The position numbers and the translations under genes were made by a program. From contig DAHVMY010000034.1 of the NCBI GenBank assembly GCA_027319585.1, positions 1 through 18,953 on the forward strand: a stretch of DNA of 18,953 bases, in the 5' to 3' direction. The notes beneath the pieces were generated by a model, which was given only the letters and a program-made list of their open reading frames with translations, ran no database searches and was not told the DNA's origin. This document shows, in pieces, positions 14,124-18,953 of the stretch. This DNA comes from AG-12 sp027319585. GTDB taxonomy: Bacteria; Chloroflexota; Dormibacteria; Aeolococcales; Bog-877. Numbering within the stretch: position 1 is the first letter of the stretch; each line of letters begins with the position of its first letter.

Positions 14124-15155
14124 ATGGCCGCGCTCATCGCCGTGATCGTCGTGATCGCGGTTGTGGCGCTGGCGTTGCGGCTCACCGTGCGGGTGGTGCA
14201 GCAGGGCTTCAAGGGGGTGGTCAAGCGGCTGGGCCGCTACCACGCGACCCACAACCCCGGCTTGGTCTTCCTGCTGCCGTTCCTCGACACCATGACCCGG
14301 GTGGACATGCGGGAGGTGCCCCGGCGCGGCGACAAGCAGGACGTCATCACCAAGGACAACGTCGCGGTTGGGGTCAGCGCCACCATCTTCCATCAGGTGG
14401 TGGACGTCAACAAGGCCCTCTTCGAGGTACAGGACTATCTCACCGCCATCGACCAGATCGGGCGCACGGCGCTGCGCGCGGTGTTCGGGACCATGACCCT
14501 CGATGAGGCGCTCTCCGAGCGTCAGCGGATCAACACCCTGTTGGGCGAGCACATCGCCGACGCCACCGAGAAGTGGGGAGTCCGGGTCAACCGCATCGAG
14601 GTTCTCGACATCCTGCCCCCCCAGAACATCCTGCGGGCGATGGAGGAGCAGAAGGAGGCGGACCAGCACAAGCGCTCGGTCATCCTCAAGTCGGAGGGCG
14701 ACAAGCAGGCCGCGATCAACCAGGCCGAGGGGGAGGCTCAGGCCAACATCACCAGGGCCACCGCCCAGAAGCAGGCGACGGTGCTGGCGGCCGAGGCGAA
14801 GAAGCAGGCGCAGATCCTGGAGGCCGAGGGCAACCGCGAGAGCCAGAAGCTGGAGGCGCTCGGCGAGGCCGCGGCGATCGACTCCGTCTTCGAGGCGATC
14901 CACCAGGGCAAGGCCAGCCCCGACGTGCTGGCGTTCTGGCAGCTCAAGAACCTGGCGCTGCTCGCCGACAGCCCCAACGCCAAGCTCATCGTCCCCGCCG
15001 ACTTCGCCGGGCTGATGGGGGCGGCCCAGGCCCTGGTCGAGGGTCTGGGGGGCACCGCGGTGACGGTTCCGAAGAACGGCAAGCCGACCGCTGCGGAGAA
15101 GCCGGGGGCCGCGGCCAAGCCCAGGCTCGGGGCCGGCGAGGGCGGCCCGAGCTGA
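14124..15155 (+). CDS. SPFH/band 7 (stomatin-like, slipin) protein
   Basis: Membrane scaffold protein of 343 residues. One N-terminal hydrophobic segment (about 2-22, ALIAVIVVIAVVALAL) anchors it. The SPFH domain follows: VVQQGFKGVVKRLGRYHATH, NPGLVFLLPFLDTMTRVDMR, ITKDNVAVGVSATIFHQVVD, IGRTALRAVFGTMTLDEALS and GVRVNRIEVLDILPPQNI. A long charged Ala/Glu/Lys/Gln-rich coiled coil (about 175-255) comes next, then a C-terminal helical part and a disordered Pro/Ala tail. Such proteins form oligomers and organise membrane microdomains, often with an NfeD partner. A short NfeD-like gene follows 64 bp downstream, which fits this pairing. ATG 14124 is preferred to the in-frame GTG at 14115 because of the -10 box spacing and the direct run into the membrane helix. 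Confidence 0.92.
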   Translation: MAALIAVIVVIAVVALALRLTVRVVQQGFKGVVKRLGRYHATHNPGLVFLLPFLDTMTRVDMREVPRRGDKQDVITKDNVAVGVSATIFHQVVDVNKALFEVQDYLTAIDQIGRTALRAVFGTMTLDEALSERQRINTLLGEHIADATEKWGVRVNRIEVLDILPPQNILRAMEEQKEADQHKRSVILKSEGDKQAAINQAEGEAQANITRATAQKQATVLAAEAKKQAQILEAEGNRESQKLEALGEAAAIDSVFEAIHQGKASPDVLAFWQLKNLALLADSPNAKLIVPADFAGLMGAAQALVEGLGGTAVTVPKNGKPTAAEKPGAAAKPRLGAGEGGPS

Positions 15156-15219
15156 GGCGGGCGGCATCGGTGCCTGGTTCGAGCCCAGCGCTCGCCATCA
15201 CCCCAGGCAGACCGCAGCG

Positions 15220-15435
15220 ATGCGCAACGGGATAGAGGCCCTTCCCGGGGAGGAGGGGATCGTCGAGAGGGCGATACCCGGCAGCATCCGCCTGGGGGAG
15301 GTGCGCGCCCGGGGCGACCTCTGGGCCGCGCTGTCGGCAACGGGGGAGCCGATCCCCCAAGGTGCGGTCGTCTTCATCCTGGACGTGGACCAGGGCCACC
15401 TGATCGTCGCTCCCTCGCCCGGCCCGGGGAGCTGA
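15220..15435 (+). CDS. Short NfeD-like OB-fold protein
   Basis: A 71-residue protein that resembles only the C-terminal OB domain of NfeD. The pattern LPGEEGIVERAIPGSIRLGE, VRARGDLWAALSATGEPIPQ, GAVVFILDVDQGHLIVAP follows the family order 'G.eG.v...l.P.G.vr..Ge.W.A.s..g.pI..G..V.v..v.G..L.V.p'. The membrane helices and the ClpP-like protease domain of full NfeD are missing, so it would be a soluble partner. It follows the SPFH gene on the same strand, the classic stomatin-NfeD arrangement. The ATG at 15220 has a weak ribosome site. A longer version is not supported because the upstream sequence has no suitable in-frame start. Confidence 0.7.
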   Translation: MRNGIEALPGEEGIVERAIPGSIRLGEVRARGDLWAALSATGEPIPQGAVVFILDVDQGHLIVAPSPGPGS

Positions 15436-15450
15436 TCCGAGGGGCGCTCA

Positions 15451-15489
15451 GGGCGGTGGCCGAGCCGCTGCGCCGGTCCCGGGCCGCCC
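15451..15489. terminator. GC-rich hairpin in the gap between convergent genes
   Basis: GGGCGG (15451-15456) pairs with CCGCCC (15484-15489) between the NfeD-like stop and the ychF stop. The stem is short, the loop is long and neither strand shows a U tract, so a bidirectional terminator is only a weak suggestion based on position. Confidence 0.25.
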
Positions 15490-15493
15490 CGGT

Positions 15494-16600
15494 TCAGACG
15501 TTGAAGAGGAAGTGCATCACGTCGCCGTCCCGGGTCACATAGTCCCTTCCCTCGAGCCGCCGCTGGCCCCGCTCCCGCAGGGCGGCGTAGCCGCCGGCTT
15601 CCACCAGCTCCTCCCAGTTGCACACCTCCGCCCGGATGAACCCCTTGGCGAAGTCAGTGTGGATTGCAGCCGCGGCCTCGACCGCGGTCGAGCCCGCGCG
15701 GACGGTCCAGGCCCGGACCTCCTTCTCCCCGGCGGTGAAGAATGTGAGCAGCGAGAGGGCGTGGTAACCGGCCCGGCTGAGGCGGGGAAGCCCGGTCTCC
15801 GAGATGCCGAGCTGCTCCAGGAACTCGGCCGCCTCCCCAGGCTCCAGCTCGGCGAGCTCGGCCTCCAGGCGGGCCGAGACCACCACGAAGTCAGCGCCCT
15901 CGGCGGTCGCTCTCTCCAGGATGGGCCGCGCCGGGCCGGCGGTGGGGTCCGACGCCATCTGGTCCTCGTCGACGTTGGCGACGTAGATGACCGGTTTGGC
16001 GGTCAGCAGCTGGCACTCCCGGATCGCCGGCTCCTCCTCGGCGGAGAGCTCCACCGAGCGGGCGGGCCGGCCCTCGTCCAGCGCCGCTCTCACCCTGCTC
16101 AGCGCCTCCGCCTCCACCTTCGCCTGCCGACCACCGGCCCCGGCCCTGGCCGTGCGTGAGGCCCGGTCAAGCCGACGGTCCAGGGCCGCCAGGTCCGCCA
16201 GAGTCAGCTCCAGCTCCAGGATTTCGAGATCCCGGAGGGGGTCAATCCGACCCTCGACATGTCCGACCTCGGAGGCGGAGAACGCCCGGAGCACGAAGGC
16301 GATCGCGTCCGCGCTCCGCACGTGGCCCAGGAACTGATTGCCCAGCCCCTCCCCCCGACTGGCTCCCCGCACCAGGCCGGCGATGTCGGTGAAGGTGACC
16401 GTGGCGGGAATGACCCGGGGGGGATGGAACAGGTCGGCCAGTCGCTGAAGGCGGAAGTCCGGGACCGGCACCACCCCGGTGTTGGGCTCGATCGTCGTGA
16501 AGGGGAACGCCCCGACCGTGGCGTGAGCCTTGGTGAGTGCGTTGAAGAGGGTCGACTTGCCCGCGTTGGGAAGCCCCACGATCCCGACCGAAAGGCTCAT
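15494..16600 (-). CDS. ychF: Redox-regulated ATPase YchF (Obg family)
   Basis: Ribosome-associated P-loop NTPase of 368 residues, close to the usual 363. G1 is GLPNAGKST at 9-17, G3 is DIAGLV, and in place of the GTP-specific NKxD it has NVDE, the mark of the ATP-preferring YchF group. The N-terminal GAFPFTTIEPNTGVVPVPD is highly characteristic. A coiled-coil insert lies in the middle (ELELTLADLAALDRRLDRAS), and the C-terminal TGS-like domain ends EVRAWTVRAGSTAVEAAAAI, TDFAKGFIRAEV, GRDYVTRDGDVMHFLFNV. The known role of the family is in translation and oxidative stress response through ribosome binding. ATG 16600 overlaps the HAD gene stop as ATGA, so the two are co-translated. Confidence 0.96.
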   Translation of the reverse strand: MSLSVGIVGLPNAGKSTLFNALTKAHATVGAFPFTTIEPNTGVVPVPDFRLQRLADLFHPPRVIPATVTFTDIAGLVRGASRGEGLGNQFLGHVRSADAIAFVLRAFSASEVGHVEGRIDPLRDLEILELELTLADLAALDRRLDRASRTARAGAGGRQAKVEAEALSRVRAALDEGRPARSVELSAEEEPAIRECQLLTAKPVIYVANVDEDQMASDPTAGPARPILERATAEGADFVVVSARLEAELAELEPGEAAEFLEQLGISETGLPRLSRAGYHALSLLTFFTAGEKEVRAWTVRAGSTAVEAAAAIHTDFAKGFIRAEVCNWEELVEAGGYAALRERGQRRLEGRDYVTRDGDVMHFLFNV

Positions 16601-17445
16601 GCGCCGGTGGTCGTGGGGCTGTCGGCACGATCCAGCTGGTAGTGGCTCACCACCGCCGCCAGCCCCCCCTGACCGGGACCCAGGGTCACCCACTCCGCGG
16701 CCTGGAGAACCTCCGGGCTCGCCCCCTCGACCGCGACCGGATGGCCGACCGCCCGCAGCATCGGCAGATCGTTGGGCGCATCGCCGATCGCCACCACCGA
16801 GTCTGGGTCGATCGCCATCCTCTCGCAGAGGAAGCGGATTGCGGCACCCTTGTCGACGTCCTTGGCGGTGATCTCGCAGAAGCCGGAGATGGAGCTGGTC
16901 ACCTCCGCCCGGGCGCCGGCCAGCTCCGCAATCTCCGCCACCACCCGGGGAAAGACCGACTGATCCATCACCACCACGGTGAGCTTGGTCGTCCCCTGGA
17001 GCAGCCGCTCCTCCAACGGCGGGTCGGTCGCGACCACCGCCGGCATCTGCGCGATCTGGCTGTAGAACTCCACGTCCTTGGTGATCCGGTCCACCAGCAG
17101 CTGGTCGCCCTGGTAGACGTTGACCGACCACCCCCGCCGGCGGGCGAGCTCCAGGATGGGTAGCGAGACCTCGGGGGGAACCTCGCAACGCCGCAGCACC
17201 GCTCCCTCCCGGCCATCGGTCGGGAGCTCCTGGATGAGGGCGCCGTGGTAGCAGATGAGGGGGAGCCTGGTCTCGAGCTGCTGGGCGTAGGGCAGGGCGG
17301 AACGGTACATCCGCCCGGTCGCCACCCCCATCGGAGTGCCCACGGCCTGAGCGCGATGCGCCGCCGCCACATCCCGTCGGTCCAGCTCCAGGCGGCGGTC
17401 CAGCAGGGTGCCGTCAAGGTCGGAGACCAGCATCTGCGGTTTCAC
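16597..17445 (-). CDS. Cof-type HAD-IIB phosphatase
   Basis: Cytosolic HAD-superfamily phosphatase of 282 residues. Motif I is SDLDGTLLD with nucleophile Asp9 and acid/base Asp11, motif II is VATGR (41-45), motif III is the Lys in KDVDKGAAIRFLCERM, and motif IV is AIGDAPNDLPML (219-230) with the magnesium-binding Asp residues. A type IIB cap lies between motifs II and III (about 85-190). Members dephosphorylate sugar phosphates, phosphoglycolate, pyridoxal phosphate or FMN-type substrates; the motifs do not separate these. The GTG at 17445 starts the frame; an ATG four codons in (17433) is an alternative. It is followed directly by ychF with a four-base overlap. No strong promoter was found in the 200 bp upstream. 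Confidence 0.92.
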   Translation of the reverse strand: MKPQMLVSDLDGTLLDRRLELDRRDVAAAHRAQAVGTPMGVATGRMYRSALPYAQQLETRLPLICYHGALIQELPTDGREGAVLRRCEVPPEVSLPILELARRRGWSVNVYQGDQLLVDRITKDVEFYSQIAQMPAVVATDPPLEERLLQGTTKLTVVVMDQSVFPRVVAEIAELAGARAEVTSSISGFCEITAKDVDKGAAIRFLCERMAIDPDSVVAIGDAPNDLPMLRAVGHPVAVEGASPEVLQAAEWVTLGPGQGGLAAVVSHYQLDRADSPTTTGA

Positions 17446-17622
17446 AGAGCCGCCAAATCAGGGCCCGCCGACCGCAGCCGTGGATACCATCACCTGGGAT
17501 TGTCGCCGATCCTGGGAGCCCCCGACTTCGGAGCTCAGGGCTGAGTGGGGCCGACCATCCGACCCCCGCGGTCCGGCTCCAGAGGGCACCGCCAGCAGAG
17601 CCGCGATCGCAGCCCGCGAGAT

Positions 17623-17644
17623 CCCACGATCCCATGAGCGTGGG
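17623..17644. repeat. Inverted repeat upstream of the helicase gene
   Basis: CCCACG (17623-17628) and CGTGGG (17639-17644) form a perfect 6-bp inverted repeat with a 10-base spacer. It ends seven bases before TATATT and overlaps the -35 position, so it may be an operator; its dyad spacing suits a dimeric regulator. Confidence 0.35.
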
Positions 17645-17651
17645 AGTTGGC

Positions 17652-17657
17652 TATATT
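17652..17657 (+). promoter_or_regulatory. -10 box of the helicase gene
   Basis: TATATT (five of six matches to TATAAT) lies in a locally AT-rich spot. It ends seven bases before the TTG at 17665, the spacing seen at two other start codons in this window. If used, the transcript would be leaderless and the start would be 17665; otherwise the GGGAG at 17642-17646 could serve a TTG at 17656. Confidence 0.4.
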
Positions 17658-18906
17658 GAAGTCGTTGCCTAGTCGTCCAAGGCGCCCCTTCCGGCCGGTG
17701 GCGCGCACTTACAGCCCGGTCTTCACGGAGGCCGCCCCGCCGGAGCCAACTCCTTCCGTCAGCTTCTCCGAGCTCGGGCTCTCGGAGCGGATGCTGGCCA
17801 CCCTCAGGCAGATCGGCTACACCGAGCCCACTCCGATCCAGGCGGCGACGCTGCCCGTGGCGCTGGGTGGCAGGGACGTGATCGGGCAGGCGCAGACCGG
17901 GTCCGGCAAGACCGCCGCCTTCGCCATCCCCGTCCTGGAGCGGCTGGACGCCCAGAGGAGTGAGGTCCAAGCGCTGGTCCTGTGCCCGACCCGGGAGCTG
18001 GCAGCGCAGGTGGAGGCTGAGTTCGAGCGCCTCGCCAAGGGATCCGGCTTCGGAGTGCTCGCGGTGGTTGGCGGGGATCCCATCCACCGCCAGCTCGAGG
18101 GGCTGAAGCGCAAGCCGGCAGTGGTGGTGGGCACCCCCGGGCGGATCCTGGACCACCTTCAGCGCCACACCTTAAGCCTGCGTGCGATCCGCTTCGCGGT
18201 GCTGGACGAGGCCGACCGGATGCTGGACATGGGGTTCGCTCCCGACGTCGAGCGGATTCTCCAACAGACCCCGAAGCAGCGCCAGACCCTGCTCTTCTCC
18301 GCCACCGTCCCCGGCTGGATCCATCGGCTGGTGGAGCGTCACATGCGGGATCCCCAGACGATCTCAGTGAGCGGGCAGGCGGAGCTGGTCGACACCGTGA
18401 GCCAGTGGTGCATCGAGTGCTCGTGGGCGGACAAGGTGGAGGCTCTGACCCTGCTGCTGGACAGCCCGCGGGTCACCTCGGGGCTCATCTTCACCGCCAC
18501 CAAGCGCAACGCCGACATGCTCCACACGGTGCTGCTGGGGCGCGGCTACGACGTCACGGTCCTGCACGGCGACCTCTCTCAGCACGACCGCGACCTGGCC
18601 CTCAGGAAGTTCCGGGACTCCAAGGTGCGCTTTCTGATCGCCACCGACGTCGCGGCCCGAGGCATCGACATCGACGACATCAGCCACGTGATCAACTACG
18701 ACGTGCCGGCCAGCCCGGAGGACTACATCCACCGGGTGGGCCGCACCGCCAGGGCGGGCCGGGAAGGGGTGGCGCTCACCCTGATCACCCCGATTGAGAT
18801 CCTCAAGATCCGCGACATCGAGAAGCACACAAGGCGGAGCATCGAGCGGCACACCCTGGCCGACCTCCAGCAGCTGGCCGGCACCGTCAGCACCGTCGTC
18901 GGCTGA
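17656..18906 (+). CDS. DEAD-box ATP-dependent RNA helicase
   Basis: RNA helicase of about 416 residues that unwinds short duplexes, usually in ribosome assembly, mRNA decay or cold adaptation. All core motifs are present: Q motif FSELGLSERMLATLRQIGYT...PTPIQ, Walker A AQTGSGKT, Ia PTRELA, TPGR, DEAD within VLDEADRMLDMGF, III SAT, IV LIFTATKRNADML, V ATDVAARGID and VI HRVGRTARAG. The chain stops soon after the second RecA domain, without a long basic tail or an RNA-binding (DbpA/CsdA) domain, so it is a minimal RhlE-like enzyme. The basic, Pro/Arg-rich N-terminus (SRPRRPFRPVARTY) may bind RNA. Start choice is open: TTG at 17647, 17656 (GGGAG nine bases upstream) or 17665 (leaderless). It is divergent from the HAD-ychF pair. 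Confidence 0.93.
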   Translation: MKSLPSRPRRPFRPVARTYSPVFTEAAPPEPTPSVSFSELGLSERMLATLRQIGYTEPTPIQAATLPVALGGRDVIGQAQTGSGKTAAFAIPVLERLDAQRSEVQALVLCPTRELAAQVEAEFERLAKGSGFGVLAVVGGDPIHRQLEGLKRKPAVVVGTPGRILDHLQRHTLSLRAIRFAVLDEADRMLDMGFAPDVERILQQTPKQRQTLLFSATVPGWIHRLVERHMRDPQTISVSGQAELVDTVSQWCIECSWADKVEALTLLLDSPRVTSGLIFTATKRNADMLHTVLLGRGYDVTVLHGDLSQHDRDLALRKFRDSKVRFLIATDVAARGIDIDDISHVINYDVPASPEDYIHRVGRTARAGREGVALTLITPIEILKIRDIEKHTRRSIERHTLADLQQLAGTVSTVVG

Positions 18907-18953
18907 ACCAGGCCAGCCCCCGTCCCTCGGTCCCAACCAGACGAACCTGGACA

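Noticed and set aside
13888..14145. Small open frame in the intergenic region before the SPFH gene
   Set aside because: Its translation is Pro/Arg low complexity without ribosome site, and it crosses the inverted repeats and the SPFH promoter.
15135..15196. tRNA-like pattern: GGCGAG...CTCGCC ends and a GGTTCGAGCC loop
   Set aside because: The span is about 62 bases, too short, has no D arm or anticodon arm, and overlaps the coded end of the SPFH gene.

Overview
The window is about 19 kb of very GC-rich bacterial DNA (roughly 70% by eye), densely packed, with no rRNA, tRNA, CRISPR array or insertion sequence that I could support. Gene content and style suggest a free-living member of the Chloroflexota/Dormibacterota/Actinobacteriota part of the tree: GTG and TTG starts, overlapping ATGA/GTGA/TTGA junctions, apparently leaderless promoters, an ArsA/Get3 ATPase with an HSP20-like tail, and a purA-dnaB-rplI cluster. 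Candidatus Dormibacterota is my best guess; this is inference, not proof.

Region 1 (1-4934, minus strand) reads as one operon: a small frameshifted CxxC protein, CCA tRNA nucleotidyltransferase with an HD domain, a DUF1232 membrane protein, rplI, dnaB and purA (cut by the window edge). It joins tRNA maturation, ribosome, replication and purine synthesis genes with overlaps of 4-8 bp.

Region 2 (4949-6817, plus strand) holds a degraded trypsin/HtrA-like protease with a PDZ domain, frameshifted and without a recognisable catalytic serine. An IclR-family regulator follows, behind a near-perfect 19-bp palindrome that is probably its own operator.

Region 3 (6820-13642, minus strand) is a run of eight tightly spaced genes: ArsA/Get3-like ATPase, small helical protein, M50 site-2 protease, NUDIX hydrolase, Na+/Ca2+ exchanger-type transporter, lipoprotein, endonuclease IV and ROK sugar kinase. 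A likely leaderless promoter precedes arsA. Just upstream lies a separate gene for a protein that ends in a single C-terminal membrane helix, the topology of a Get3 client.

Region 4 (13643-15435) has a 480-bp intergenic stretch with several inverted repeats, then a stomatin/SPFH protein and a soluble NfeD-like OB-domain protein, a classic membrane-microdomain pair. Region 5 (15494-18906) has a HAD phosphatase-ychF pair on the minus strand and a divergent DEAD-box RNA helicase on the plus strand.

Three probable frameshifts lie between 4.7 and 9.6 kb, two of them at G/C homopolymers. They may be assembly errors or real decay, and this affects three gene calls. The most interesting item is the ArsA/Get3-HSP20, M50 protease and tail-anchored protein neighbourhood, which could be a membrane-protein targeting or quality-control module. 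That function is inferred from context only.
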